From assembly GCA_050084985.1 (NCBI GenBank), contig JBITNC010000001.1:30814001-30878000 (forward strand): a stretch of DNA of 64,000 nt, read 5' to 3'. Shown here in pieces: positions 45,024-56,810 of this stretch. Below the pieces are notes generated by a model that made no database searches, was not told where the DNA came from, and worked only from the letters and a program-made list of their open reading frames with translations. Source of the DNA: Nageia nagi (taxonomy: Eukaryota; Pinophyta). Within the stretch, counting starts at the first letter, position 1, and every line of letters starts with the position of its first letter. Position numbers and translations under genes: made by a program.

Positions 45024-45700
45024 TTAATCCCAAGGGGAGTTGGTAAGTCCAAGCATCTTCCTGAACTTCTCAAACTTTTCTCTTCCAAGTGCCTTGGTGA
45101 AGATGTCTACTATTTCTTCATCTATGGGATAATGTTTCACTTGAATTGTCTTTACCTCAACATGATGTCGAAACATATGATACTTTGTGTTGATGTGCTT
45201 TTTTTGATCATGAAACTTTGGATTCTTGGCCAATTGAATTGCAAAAATATTATCAATCAGAAGTGGAGTTGGATTCATCTATTTTGCTTGCAAATCTTCT
45301 AGTATCTTCCTAAGCCACACAATCTCCTTTATTGCCTCTCCAACAACCACATACTCTACCTCTATAGTGGAATTTGCTAGAATGGATTGCTTTCATGATC
45401 TCTAAGAGATAGCTACTGATCTAAGACTCATGGCATATCATAAAGTCGAAACCCCTTTATCTTTATCACCATAAAAGTTTGAATCTATATATCCAAGTAA
45501 TTTGAAGTCTCCTACTTTGGAATACTTGAGCCCTAATTCTTGTGTGCCTTTCAACTATTGAAGAACTCTTTTTGTTTCATTCCAATGTCCTTCACATAGT
45601 TTTTTCATAAACCAAGAGAGAATTCCAACTGTAAATGAAATGTTTGGTCTAGTTGTGGTTAGATATATAAGACTTCCAACAAGTTATCTATACCTTGTTC
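45024..45700 (-). pseudogene. copia RNase H
   Basis: The last 84 codons are open (45,024-45,278): LIDNIFAIQLAKNPKFHDQ, KKHINTKYHMFRHHVEVK and VDIFTKALGREKFEKFRKML, the diagnostic copia C-terminus. Upstream, a frame with EYMVV-like and LRKILEDLQAKQ and the acidic residues of RNase H is interrupted by TAG/TAA stops. It ends a few bases before the polypurine tract, as usual for copia. Confidence 0.9.
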
Positions 45701-46746
45701 CATCCTCAAATGCATTCCCTTAAATAGATTTCAACTTCAAATTTTATTCCATTGGAGTGGAAAGGGGATTACAATCTATCATGCCAAATCTATTCAACAA
45801 TTCTCCAATGTACTTTCATTGGAAAATGAAAATGTACTTTGGGTTTATGTCACTTCAATGCCTAAATAGTAATGAAGATGTTCCATATCTGACATTTCAA
45901 AACCTCTCTTCAAATCTTATTTCATGGATGCAATGTAACTCTCATTGTTCCCAATTATCAAAAGATCATCTTTGTACACCACAATATATACAACTATTTT
46001 GCCAACTTTTCTGATAAACAAAGTTGCATCATCCACATTAAGGTGTTCAAAGTTTATCTTTAAGAGATGCTTAGTAAACTTTTCATACCAAGTATGATGA
46101 TCTTATTTTAGGCCATACAAGGACTTGATAAGCTTACAAACTTTTTATTCCTAACCCTTCACTACAAATTATTATAGTTGTCTCATGTACACATTCTCTT
46201 TCAAATCACCATTCAAGAAAGTAGTCTTTACATTCATTTGATAAAATTTCCATCCATGCTGAGATGACATTGCCAACAAAGAACAAATAATAGCCCATTT
46301 TGCTATGGGATCCAAGGTTTCATCATAATCAATACCTTATTTCTATGCAAAACCCTTTACTATAAGCCTCACTTTATGTTTCTCAAGTGAGCCATCTAAT
46401 CTATATTTTTTCTTGTAGACCCACTTATATCTAATAAGTTTGATTCCATATGGAGGATCCACCAACTTCCATATCCCATTTTTATGAGAGCATTATACTC
46501 CATAGCATCCCTCTAAACATCATGAGAAAAAGTTTCTTTAAAGGGAGTTAGCTTATAATTAGTAGATAAATTCAATTCATAATCAAATGAACATTCCATA
46601 TCCTCAATATCATGACCTAAATCTGAATTCTCTACTACTCCATATTTATTTCTATTTCTATAGGAACTCCTAGTTCCCATCTTTCCAACTTCATTAGGAT
46701 GAACACTCTCAAGTGTTTTGGAAATCCACTTAAGAATCTTTTGCAA
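45701..46746 (-). pseudogene. copia reverse transcriptase
   Basis: Starts near 46,580 with YKLTPFKETFSHDV and continues AMEYNALMKNGIWKLVDPP, YKWVYKKKYRLDGSLEKHKVRL, DYDETLDPIAKWAII, GWKFYQMNVKTTFLNGDL (block with the first Asp), SLYGLK and DDATLFIRKVGK. The catalytic block reads VVYKDDLLIIGN: YKDD in place of the usual YVDD, with both Asp residues present. A 77-codon open piece at 46,513-46,746 is the integrase-RT linker. Confidence 0.88.
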
Positions 46747-46799
46747 TGTTTCTTATTGCTCAATAAGCTAAGGAGGTTCTTCATCCTCATCAAGACTCA

Positions 46800-48200
46800 A
46801 CCTATCAAACCCTTCAATCACACCATCCAAAGGAGCTTTTGGGACTAATGAAGAGGAAGTATCTTCTTATGGTGGAGGAGGTGCTTGTACTACTAGAATA
46901 GGTGCAATTGTTGGATTAGGCACTTTTGAAATAGGAACTAGTGGTGTAGATTCCAATGATTGATTGAAAATAGGGATCCCCCTCCACATTTAGAATCTCA
47001 TAATCATGTTTAGAGAAATGCTTTCCATTGGTAAACATATCAAGGTGATCAAGTTGTCACTCAAGGTCACTTTTGGAATATTCCAAAAAAATGACATCCC
47101 TTGCAAAGAGGAACTTTTTATTTACCTCATCATAAAGCTTATAACTCTTGGTTGTATCTAAGTACCCCAAGAAAATACATTTTCAACTTCTAGCACCAAG
47201 TTTGTTTCTTTGTTCTTTAGGGACTAGGGCATTTTGGTGGAACCAAAAACCCTAAGATGTTGAACCAAAGGAACATGGCCAAATCAAATTTTATATGGAG
47301 TCTCATCATTGAGAGCATAATATGGGCATCTATTTCTAACATACATTACATAAGCAACTGCATCACCCTAAAACATCTTCACATTCTTGAAAAACAACAT
47401 TGCCTATATCATATTCAACAAAGTTCTATTCATTCTTTCAACTACACCATTCTATTGCTAATTGTAGGGAATAATTATTTTATGCTTGATTCCATGTTGA
47501 CTAAGATAGTTCTTGAATTCAACTAAAGTGTATTCACCCCCATTATCATAATGAAGTATTCCAATATGAGCATTTGCTTCTTTCCTAATCATCACATGAA
47601 ATTCTTTAAACTTTGCAAAACATTCAAATTTGTTCTTTAACAAATACACCCAACACATCCTAGAGTAATCATCTATGAGGTCACAATATATTTATTTCTA
47701 ATAGTAGAAGGGATAGGCAATGGACCACACAAATCAAAGTGTATGAGTTCTAGTTTTCTACATGCTCTAAAATTTGAATCATAAAAGGTTGTTTGTTGTG
47801 CTTTCCTAGGACACATGCTCCACAAGGTTCTATGTTCCTAGGAATAGTAGGGAAACCCAAAAAACCCCTCTTTTTCAATAAACAAAGATCATCAAAATTG
47901 AGATGGCCAAATCTTTAATGCCAAAAAAGATTAGATGAGAGAGTACCTTTTTCTTGATGGGTTAGGTAGGCATAATTTTGTAATTTTGTAGAACTTCCAT
48001 GCATCTTCAATAACCTATCATTCTCCTTTCCATTCATTACCATTTTGTTGTTGGAATACCTCCTTATCTCCATGATGCCATCAAACATATGAATAGAAGT
48101 GTCCTTCTTATCAAATGAGCATAAGAGATAGCAAGTTCCTTCATAATTAAGGAAGATAGAGCACATTTTGAAGAACCATATTTGGAAGGCCTAGTAATTT
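46800..48200 (-). pseudogene. copia integrase
   Basis: GAG-pre-integrase: RFGHLNFDDLCLLKKRG and CGACVLGKHNKQPF give the zinc region. An open piece at 47,458-47,658 holds MCWVYLLKNKFECF, GILHYDNGGEY (catalytic Asp kept) and LSQHGIKHKII; after TAG/TAA stops at likely Gln codons, NGVVERMNRT keeps the Glu. The C-terminal part reads KCIFLGYLDTTKSYKLYD and KKFLFARDVIFLE near 47,080-47,190. The 47,915-48,166 open piece covers the protease-integrase join. Confidence 0.88.
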
Positions 48201-48400
48201 AAGTCTCATAGTACCAATGGCCAAAGGTTTGATATAGAATTTATTAATAAAATATACCACACCATCAATGTTGGTATTCATCTCTTCAAAGAATTCTCTT
48301 CGAAGGTCATGTGACATGTAGAACTAGTATCTAGCAACCATGCATCCTCCCAAGATGCAAATGAAGTATTACATAAATTTTCAATGGTATTATTACAATA
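48201..48400 (-). pseudogene. copia protease, active-site Gly changed to Ser
   Basis: AWLLDTSSTCHMTF at about 48,300-48,345 is the retropepsin block; relatives read LDTG or LDSG. The Gly codon GGT is AGT (Ser) here, a G-to-A change. LPNMVLQNVLYLP follows on the minus strand near 48,200. Confidence 0.8.
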
Positions 48401-48448
48401 TGTAGTAACATAATGAGTAGAATCAGAGTTCTTACTCTTATCTTGTTC

Positions 48449-49262
48449 CTATTTTTCATTCCTTTCTTTTATCTTATCCCATGGAGTGCGATAAGTATTA
48501 GCTTCATGGCCTTGTCTATCACATCTTTTGCAATGGAGATTGTTCCTCTCATCATGATCATTGATTAGATCTACCCCTACCTCTATATTTCCTCCTACCA
48601 TGACCATGGTTATTTCTTTCATTTCAAGAATAATAATGAATAACATTCTTTCCCTTTTAAGTAATACATAATGTGTCTGAAGTAGAATCACTAGATTTCT
48701 TGCCAAAAGCCTTCTCACATTCTATAATCTTATCCACCAAAGCATAAAATGTGAGAGAATTTAGGTTACCACTAGCTTGCAAAGATTCAAGATAGTTTGA
48801 ATAGGTGGGATACAATGCCTTAATCAAAGCTGGAAGAGCAATATCAATCTTCACACCAATAGAGTAAATGTCATGCATTATTGCTCTAATTTTTGAAATT
48901 AATGCCATGCGATTATCATTCTTTAACTTTAGGTTAAAAAGTTTCAACTAAAGTTGGATCAATTTTAATTTAGAATGGGATTCAAACAAATCTTTGAGTT
49001 TCTTTAATGCATTCCAAGCATCATTGATAGAGCTAATGTGGCAGTTAACCTCTTCACTAACCAAAGAAGCAATCAAAGCATATGCCTTATTATTTTTCAT
49101 GTTCAAAACCACAAGTTCCTTGGCATCAATTATTTTGGTAGGTTTTTTATCACCATCACAATTGTTAACCCAAAAATAATTGAAAATTATAGTATGCTTT
49201 ATTTTTCTAGACCACTCCAACCAATTTTCATTACCAATTAACATAATTCCAACAATACTCAC
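48449..49262 (-). pseudogene. gag: copia gag with altered zinc knuckle
   Basis: Three open pieces cover a UBN2-type gag: 48,948-49,262 (IMLIGNENWLEWSRKIKH, IDAKELVVLNMKNNKAYAL, SSINDAWNALKKLKDLFES), 48,657-48,947 (RMALISKIRAIMHDIYS, YLESLQASGNLNSLTF) and 48,449-48,718, which ends in CKRCDRQGHEANTY. The knuckle CX2CX4HX4C lacks its last Cys (Tyr). One stop (TAG at about 48,948) and a frameshift near 48,660-48,700 break it. Confidence 0.88.
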
Positions 49263-50410
49263 AAGTGAATGAATTTTTTTAACAAAACTTCAATGTATCA
49301 AATTTTTCAAGTGATCTTTGACTAAAAATAAGTTACATAAATTCTATAATATTTTTCAAAATATGTACATTTTCAAGTTTTGAAAACCATCTCAAATTAT
49401 AGCCATCAAAATTTTTAATCTAATAAAAAAATCATTAAAAATAGATAAAAAAATGAAGAAGTTATGGCCAAAATACCTTTCAAGGTTAAAAAGGCCAAAA
49501 AACACCTCAAAATGCTGATTGAGAATGTTTTTCAAGGGAAAATGTTGACTATGTAGGTGGTATGATGTGGTAGGAGTGGACTACTAATGTGGTGCTAACT
49601 AGGTGCTGATGTGGTGTTGACTTGGTGCTAATGTGGCACTAATTGAGCTGATGATGTGGTAGGTGCTAGATGTTTATTGAGCATCCACATGGTAGTCAAT
49701 AGGTAAAATTTTATGCTAAAGTGTTAGATACATGTGGTAGTAGGTTTGTATGGTATCTAAAATGATGCAAAATAGGTTTGTTACATGTGCACAGATTCTT
49801 GAGTGGAGCAATGCATGGAGTGTTGAGGTGGTGTCATGTGTGCTAGGGAGAGGGAGGCATGTGGGTGGTGGCACTCATAGTATGGGTAGGGGTGTAAGGA
49901 GGTGGTGTTTGAATACTTATTATGCTCTAATACTGATGCTAGGAAGTGCACATTCAAAGGGCACATAAAGAGGAGGACGAATGGCATGCAAGGGTTATGT
50001 GTTGTACTCGAGAGATGACTTGCATAATAAATGATGAATGGTCTTATAGTATTTAATGTGCATAGTTGTACAACATCTCTAATGGTAGGAATAAACTTTG
50101 AAAACACCTCTACAAATTAAATACCACCAGCAACTTTGAAAAAAACCACTCTCAAAAACCATAAATCAATCTTCAAAACTACTATTCATAAGCTAAAACT
50201 TTAAATAAACATACTCTCTTCATTTTTTCTCCAAACTAGGTTGTGTTATATATCAAAACAATTAGAACATTGAGAAGAATTCAAAAATAAGCTTAAAATG
50301 GATTTTAAGAATCAAAATTTGCAAAAAATGTAGGATAAATATTTCAATAAAATTTTCAATAAAGTTACTCTTTGATTCTCATGGAGTTAAAGAGTGAAAA
50401 CCTCATAGCT
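49263..50410 (-). other. 5' leader of copia element
   Basis: About 1.1 kb between primer site and gag. No protein fits; overlapping open frames at 49,750-50,107 on both strands are probably chance. The leader holds the 22-bp repeat at 49,584-49,675, which is richer in G than the rest. Confidence 0.6.
49584..49675. repeat. 22-bp tandem repeat, about four copies
   Basis: Units start CTAATGTGGTG, CTGATGTGGTG, CTAATGTGGCA and ATGATGTGGTA, at 49,584, 49,606, 49,628 and about 49,651. Confidence 0.8.
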
Positions 50411-50420
50411 CTAGTACCAA
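50407..50420 (-). other. primer-binding site of copia element
   Basis: Directly after the LTR the minus strand reads TTGGTACTAGAGC. It resembles the iMet site TGGTATCAGAGC with two adjacent changes. Confidence 0.75.
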
Positions 50421-50666
50421 TGATAGGTCGAATAACTCTAAGATAAAAAAGCATTCTATTAGTATAGAATATTATGTAAATACAATTTGAGAAAGACTCT
50501 TCATGTTCACCTTATTGGGTGACCTTTGAGATACATTGTAACTCATATTCTACAAGAAATGATTCTCTAAGATTTAGCACACTCAAAGCTACAAATTTAC
50601 TAAATATAGTAAGTATCTAATACTATACTAACTATACCATAATCCTTAAGGATTATATGTCTAACA
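50421..50666 (-). repeat. 5' LTR of copia element
   Basis: Starts TGATAGGTCG and ends TATGTCTAACA on the plus strand; matches 44,768-45,015 throughout. Confidence 0.95.
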
Positions 50667-50671
50667 AATGA
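50667..50671. repeat. target-site duplication, right copy (AATGA)
   Basis: AATGA follows the right LTR and matches 44,763-44,767. Confidence 0.85.
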
Positions 50672-51160
50672 AACTTGAGAAAAATAAATTTATTTTTATG
50701 TACATCTTGGACCCATTGACCCACATACTAATGTAAAGGAGAGGAGAGGAGTAGGGCTCATGGATTCCCATGCACCCACTAGTGCTACTTGGACCCATGT
50801 GGCCCCTGAGATGGCTCTAAAGATAAATGTAAGGTTGGGAATTAATTTAATAATTTTATATTTTAAGTAATAATTTAATTCAAAAAATAACCATTTACCA
50901 ATTAAAAAAAAAGGATAAAGGTAAGGCTGGAAGAGGCAGTGGCCTACCAAGGCCCATGTGAGCTTCCTACAAGCCTAGGGCTAGACCCTCTTTTGTTCAT
51001 TAACATTTGCTCCTATGAATCATGGTAGATTTGGGGAGGGAAGGGGTTTTAGAAACCAATGATCTCCATTGGTGGTTTTCCATGACTATTACAATTGAAA
51101 TCATATACTTCATAGATTTTAAAACTACCAATTGCATCATAGTGATGGGTACGTCAAAGC
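50672..51160. other. non-coding stretch
   Basis: Includes GGACCCATG and GGAGAGGAGAGGAG words near 50,707-50,810. No coding signal. Confidence 0.5.
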
Positions 51161-51164
51161 TATT

Positions 51165-51300
51165 TTTTTTATTTATTATTTTTATTATCAATAATATTAT
51201 TATTACTATTGATTTTATTATTATTACTTTTCTAATTGATTTTATTTATTATTATTATTATTATATTATTATTATTATTATTATTATTAATTTTTTTTAT
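51165..51300. repeat. ATT/TTA trinucleotide microsatellite
   Basis: Nearly pure ATT repeats, interrupted, ending in a T-run. A plus-strand open frame over it (51,022-51,378) is Ile/Asn/Phe-rich by composition and not a gene. Confidence 0.92.
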
Positions 51301-51471
51301 CAAAATTACATATTTGATTTGCAAGTTCCACCGTCTCATATTTCACATTTTTGCATGGGTTTCATTAATCAATTTTGAGTCAAATTTTGCAATTAGAAAA
51401 TAACCAATTATATGGTAATTTATGTTTCAAAGAAAAAATTATAATAATGTTATTACTTGTATATATTTTCA

Positions 51472-51650
51472 AAGAAAGAAAGTATATTAGTGTCCTCTGG
51501 TGACCAAATGTGGTCAATGGGACTAAAGTGAACAATACATGAATAAGATGCCAGTAAGCCCTTTATGGGCTTCCTCTAAATCAAATAAAAGAAATAGCAT
51601 AATCAAAACTAGTACAACCATATAAGAGAAGACTTTAACTCTAAGAGATG
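51472..51650 (-). repeat. repeat related to the fragment in the gypsy LTR
   Basis: CTCTGGTGACCAAATGTGGTC, and the AT-rich end after it, resemble 43,258-43,430. On the minus strand it ends GGTCACCAGAGGACACTAATATA then CTTTCTTTC, as in a LINE 3' end. Confidence 0.55.
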
Positions 51651-52384
51651 GGTGGTTACAAAATCTATGATATATTACAGTTGATTATTTTTTGGAATCA
51701 TAAAATTGACAACTCCCATTGATAAAGCATCATTCGCATTCAAGAGGCATAGGCAACCATTAATTTTGTAAGCAAAGGTTATTTTTTGAGATTAAACACC
51801 TTTGATGTAGTAATTTCATGTGTTTTTTAAACTATAAACAAAACTTAATTAAAATAATTTTCACCTTAAAGTTTTCTTTAACAAAAACTTGGCGATTATA
51901 TATAGGAAATAATTTAAATTAAATATTATTTTAATTTAATTATTTGATCTAATTCTAATTTAAACAAAATAAATACAAAGAAAAAAATCAACAATTTAAG
52001 AATATTAAATTAAAATTTACTAAGGAAAAATAAATTATTCCCATTTCAATTTTAACCTCCTCAAATTAATTATTTTCCATTAAACTTGAAAACAAGATAT
52101 AGAAACTACATGTATATTATTCCTTTTTAAGTCAAATGAGATTAGATTACATCTCACAAATCCTACAATTAAAGAAGAATTCAAGCCTTTCTATTTCAAA
52201 ATGTTTCCTTGTTAAAAATTTGTATCCCTAAATCCTACCCAAAACCTTCTATTTATAATATTTCCAAGGCTTAGGGTTTCCAAAATTAGGGGAGAAATTA
52301 AAGAAATTAGTTTCTCTTTTAAAGTTACACATGTCCATAGAATGAGTTATTAATTCCTAGGCTTATGTGAAAACTCCTCATTAG
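51651..52384. other. AT-rich stretch, nothing recognised
   Basis: No protein or repeat identified. It adjoins the left LTR of the next copia element. Confidence 0.5.
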
Positions 52385-52613
52385 TGTAAATAGTTTTGGT
52401 TTGAATTCTCTCACAATATTAGAATTGGTTTGTGAGGTATATATTGATTCAAAAAATATTTTATGAAATGTACAATTGTGATTACAATTCTTTGTATTTT
52501 ATACTTTCTAAAATACATAACTTTACAACAATAGGCCACTAAATCAATTCTAACCACCATGGAGGGAATCCCTAACATGCATTTATTTATTAGGGATATT
52601 ATTACTCTTAATA
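52385..52613 (-). repeat. 3' LTR of interrupted copia element
   Basis: Begins TGTAAATAG and ends CTCTTAATA on the plus strand. The element strand would begin TGTTAAGAG; the G is A here. The neighbouring element-strand sequence TTGAGGGGCCA is a decayed polypurine tract. Confidence 0.85.
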
Positions 52614-52619
52614 TGGCCC

Positions 52620-53560
52620 CTCAAGCAAAGCTAGCCATCTCTAAGAATGAGGTTGTCATGAAGCGAGAGAAAATTGGGGAAAACTAAGCCCTTTAGTAAA
52701 AACATCCATAGTTTGGTCTTAGAAATTTATGAATCACACATCAAATTCTTTGTGAGAAACATTATCCTAAAAAAGTGAAAATTAATTTCATTAGGTTTGG
52801 TCCATGCATGGAAAATAGGAATTATGGTTAAGTAGCATCCAAGTTATCACACCATAAAATGGGTGAGCATAGAGGTGAAAAGCTAATTTCCTTAAGTAAT
52901 GATTTAACCCACATAAATTCAGTTATGGCTAAGGTAATGCTACAATATTATGATTCAATGTTAGAAAAAAAAATAGAATCTTATTTACACAAAATCCAAG
53001 ATAAGAGATTAGGTCCTAAGAAAATATAGAAGCCACTTTGAGTTCATATATCATTTAGATAACCATCCCAATTAGTATCAAATAAAGCACACATAACTAT
53101 GGAAGAAGATGATCTAATAAAAATATCATAGGTATATATAGCCTTAAAATAATATAAAATGCCTTGATGGCAACCCAATGATTTTTCATTGGTTTGTGCA
53201 TAAATTGGCTTACCTTGTTAATTGCATATGCTATGTCTATTCATGTGAATATTAGATACTAAAGAACTCATATTATGTTACGATATAAGGTTGCATCATC
53301 AATCATATCACCTTGATTTTTTGATAATTGTGAACCACCAATAATAGGTGCATTATAAGACTTGGTACCTATCATATTAGTTATAATAAATTAAAATATA
53401 CTTCCTTTGAGATAAAAAGAAACTATTGGATGTCCAAGAGCTTCAATTCTAGGAAGTAGTGTAAAAAACTAAGATCTCTGATGGTAAACTCTTTTTGAAG
53501 GCAAGCAATAAGAGAAACATTGCACATTGATATGAGCCAATAAAAATTATAGCATCAACA
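52620..53560 (-). pseudogene. copia RNase H and end of RT
   Basis: The element C-terminus reads FTKGLVFPNFLSLHDNLIL-type sequence (KGLVFPNFLSLHDN, RDG-stop-LCLRG) near 52,620-52,690, typical of this copia lineage. Between 52,700 and 53,500 the sequence is readable only in pieces (EFFSI, ANLCTNQ, VHNYQK, LSFLHYFLELKLLDIQ), in two or three frames. Confidence 0.78.
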
Positions 53561-54430
53561 TAAGTAAGAATAAAGTGATGCTCCTAGTATTGGTGTTTTA
53601 ATGAAAATATATGTATCAAATTAGGATCCTACAAATATGAATTGTTGAAGAAAGAAAGTGAGGCAATGGTATCAAGCTCATGGTGCTTGATTTAAACCAT
53701 AAAGTGCCTTATGTAGCTAATAAACATAAGTAGGAGCATTGGGATAAGTAAGCCTAATAGCTTATTTCATATATAATTCTTATTAAAGAATACCATAAAG
53801 AAAATTATTTTGGATGTTCAATTGGTGAAGAGGTCATCCACTTGATACCACAATAGAAAGAGTCACACAAATAGCAAAAGATTTTACAACTAGACTATAT
53901 GTTTTGCTATAATCAGTACCTTGTTTTTGATTGAATCATTTTTCCACCAATTTTTCCTTATATCTATGAATGGTTCCATTAGCTTTCCTTTTAATATAAA
54001 AAATCCATTTGCAGCCTACTATATTTATGTTGGGCTAGGGAGTAACCAATGTCCACATACCATTTTAGATTGAACCATTAAACTCATCAAACATAGCTTG
54101 TTTCTAGTGTGGTAACTTTGAAGCTTGGGACTAGCAAGAAGGTTCTAATTCACCATCATCCTATGATAATGGATTTTGAGTAATGACATGAGCTTTTGGC
54201 TTCATAATCCTAGACTTGGATAAGAGAAAATAATGGAGTTTGAAGATAGTTCTAATGGAAATTTGAGAAGTTGGGAACATTAATGATGGATGGAGAGGGT
54301 GGAATTGTTAAAGGGAGGACTATGAGCATAGGGGAAGAGATGTGTGGTGAGGGGCCAATGGGTGAGGGTGGCATGATGGGTAAAGATGGAGAATGGGTAG
54401 TAGTAGAAAATTAAAAATATCCTTCATTAA
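53550..54430 (-). pseudogene. copia reverse transcriptase
   Basis: Blocks: MWTLVTPQ-like start at about 54,050 (GMWTLVTP), NIVGCKWIFYIKRKANGTIHRYKEKLV, GTDYSKTYSLVVKSFAI, GWPLHQLNIQNNF and LHKALYGLNQAP. The catalytic block reads TYVDAIIFIGS (53,550-53,561 for YVDA), so the second Asp is Ala. Inactive. The 54,060-54,430 part is the Ser/Pro-rich linker before RT. Confidence 0.83.
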
Positions 54431-54980
54431 ATATTACATGACAAGATATGTAGATGCAACCTGAGGGGAGATGTAGACATTGATAACCTTTATGGGATGG
54501 ATTGTATCTAAGAAATACACATGGTAAGGACCTATAAGCCATTTTATGATAATTTTATGGCCATAAATAAGGAAAATATTCACATTCAAATACCTTGGGA
54601 ATATTGTAATTAGGTATGTGTTTAAAAAGACACACAAAAAAAATTTATTTTAAAGGATATGAGTTATTAAATGATTTATTAAATAAATAGAAGTATTAAA
54701 TACATCATCCCAATATTTCAATGGTATGAAAGCATTGGTATTATAGTTAAACTAGTATCAACAATATGATGGTGATGACGTTTAGTAAGTCCATTTTGCT
54801 CATGTGTGGTATGGGTAGGAGATTCTATGGATAATTGCATTGGAATACAAAAATTTTATAAACTTCATGAACTAGGGAAAATTTTAGTGGGCTATTTGGC
54901 TAATCATGGCTTTATTTGGGATTTTTCATTTTTGATTTAGCTAATATAGCACATAGTTGTTCCCATATTAATGCAAAAAT
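54431..54980 (-). pseudogene. copia integrase, C-terminal half
   Basis: THEQNGLTKRHHHHIVDT near 54,770-54,810 is the catalytic-Glu block; relatives read VERKHRHI, and Glu is Lys here (GAA to AAA). Downstream the open piece 54,434-54,637 gives LNTYLITIFPRYLNVNIFL and YHVYFLDTIHPIKVINVYIS, the normal end of integrase. The N-terminal half is about 4.6 kb away, at 59,580-60,030. Confidence 0.78.
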
Positions 54981-55308
54981 TTGATAACTTTTTTAAAATT
55001 ATTGATCACTATAGCAAATAGTTCTACAAGTATTTTTAAATTTATAAAATATATTAGCCTTTGATTCTAATTCTATTTGGTGCACTTTCACCTTGAGATT
55101 AAAAATAAATAAAATTAATCTCATCGAAATAGCCACTTATAAGTTGGTATATATATACATATATAAATCTTGTACCATACCATTGGTATATCATATCATA
55201 GAGGAAGCTAAAACTTTATGCTTATTTTTTGATCAAGTAGAGTATCAATCTTTTCTTAGTCATGGGTTTTTCTAAGATTGCAATTGATTTGTAATATTTT
55301 GATCTACA
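54981..55308. other. insertion boundary region
   Basis: Left edge of the material separating the two integrase halves lies somewhere here. An open frame at 55,093-55,275 (plus) has no resemblance to a known protein. Confidence 0.45.
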
Positions 55309-55971
55309 AGTTTAGTTAGTCAAGTTCTATAACTAATATGGAATCTCCCTCATTGCATTTAGTTCAAAAGCTCCATTCTTCTATTCATTTTGAATCCTTT
55401 TATTCTACCATCAATATGAAACCTCCATTTACAAATAAATTGTGTTTATACCTGAACATACAAAATTCTTTATAGCAAAAATATGGATAAATGAACTACA
55501 TTTACACTAACAATGTATAAATGAAGTACATTTACATAAAGTAAAAGAATAATATTTATACCCAAATCAGTCTAAATGAACTATATTTACACCTAAACTT
55601 GTAAAATTATTTATAGCAAAAATAGATAAAATAACTACTTTATACTAGCATTATATAAAAGAAATGGATTTATATAAAGTAAATATATAATATTTACACC
55701 CATTTTAATCTAGAATAAGTTTAACTAGTCAGGTTCTACAACTTATCATAAACCTCCCTCATTGCATCCATTCCAAAATCTCCATTCTTTCATCTACTCT
55801 AGATCCTCCAAATCTACCAGTAGTCAATAACCTCCATGTATAAAGTAAATGTACTTACACAACATAAACATTTTACTTCCAAACTAGTTTAAACATACTA
55901 CATTTACACCCAAATATGTAAAATTCTTTATAATAAAAAATGGATAAAGGAACTATGTTTACAATAGTAAT
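55309..55971. repeat. about 410-bp tandem repeat with inner sub-repeats, left part
   Basis: AGTTTAGTTAGTCAAGTTCTA (55,309) and AGTTTAACTAGTCAGGTTCTA (55,719) start two long units 410 bp apart; both continue CCTCCCTCATTGCAT-type and AAAATCTCCATTCTT. Inside each unit, shorter repeats recur: TGTATAAATGAAGTACATTTAC, TTTACACC and ACTTGTAAAATT. The second unit is broken at 55,971 and continues at 59,259. Confidence 0.82.
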
Positions 55972-56359
55972 TGTTGGAAGTATTTTCAACATAATTCCTA
56001 AGTCCTAAGTCATTAGATTAATTAATTAGGACTTATATATTCCTAAGTCTAAACATTAGCATGTGTGGAATATTTGGTCAAGGTTGACCATATTTCATAG
56101 TTAGTCTATTTGTTAGCTAAGGCCTAGGGAATGTATTTGGACAATCCATAATTATTTTTACATGGATTATGAGGTTGTAATGTGTAGGATTAGTTTTGGT
56201 TGTTATTCCTTGTATTTACATGCAAAAACTATTATTGTACTGTAGTTGGTTGTTATTCCTTGTATTTATGTACAACAACTATTAGTGAGTTATAGCTTTT
56301 AAAATGAATCTATAAAGCTATATGCTTCCATTCAATAATAAATAATGTGCAAATTCACA
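55972..56359 (+). repeat. 5' LTR of non-autonomous element
   Basis: Begins TGTTGGAAGTATTTTC and ends TTCACA. It has a 50-bp direct duplication of TTGGTTGTTATTCCTTGTATTTA (about 56,195 and 56,246) that the right LTR lacks, explaining the 388 versus 338 bp. Confidence 0.92.
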
Positions 56360-56362
56360 TTG

Positions 56363-56374
56363 TGGTATCAGAAC
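56363..56374 (+). other. initiator-Met primer-binding site
   Basis: TGGTATCAGAAC differs from TGGTATCAGAGC by one G-to-A change and follows the LTR after three bases. Confidence 0.92.
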
Positions 56375-56810
56375 TAATTGATTCACCAGATTGGGTTAGA
56401 GTGGGTGAAGTCTTGAAGGAACTTATCAAGCTCTTCAAGGACTATCATAAAAAATATTGAGCTTGTGGATGCATTGTAAATAACTTTTTAAATTATTGCA
56501 AGTGTGATTCAAATTCTATGGATAAATTCATGTTCTTGTGGGATGGAAGAAGGATTGCTCATTTTCAAGAGAAGCTCAATCTTGTCAAGTTAAAAAATGT
56601 GTGTGCAAGCCTTGAAAAATTATTCAACTTGCGATGCATATATCTTTTGATATACAAATTATTTTCATGTGAAATTTGGATATTGATAGGTATGGATCCA
56701 TATAACATCCTAGCAAAATTTCAGCCCATTTGGATAATTTAAGGCCTCCATTTTATGACTATCCAATCAAAGGTATGTTCAGTAAAAACTATTTTTTTGA
56801 GGTGGACACC

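Larger units (their letters stand above)
44768..50666 (-). mobile_element. full-length Ty1/copia retrotransposon with target duplications
   Basis: A 5.9-kb element with 248- and 246-bp LTRs, an AATGA duplication on both sides, a primer site next to the right LTR, a polypurine tract next to the left LTR, and the copia order gag, protease, integrase, RT, RNase H on the minus strand. LTRs look roughly 93% alike by eye (about fifteen substitutions and a few indels), so the insertion is not recent. Every gene is broken by stops. Confidence 0.95.

Noticed and set aside
49750-50107. Overlapping frames on both strands in the copia leader
   Set aside because: No domain, opposite-strand overlap, and position between primer site and gag where no gene is expected.
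51022-51378. 118-codon plus-strand frame, Ile/Phe/Asn-rich
   Set aside because: It spans an ATT microsatellite, which is naturally stop-free in this frame.
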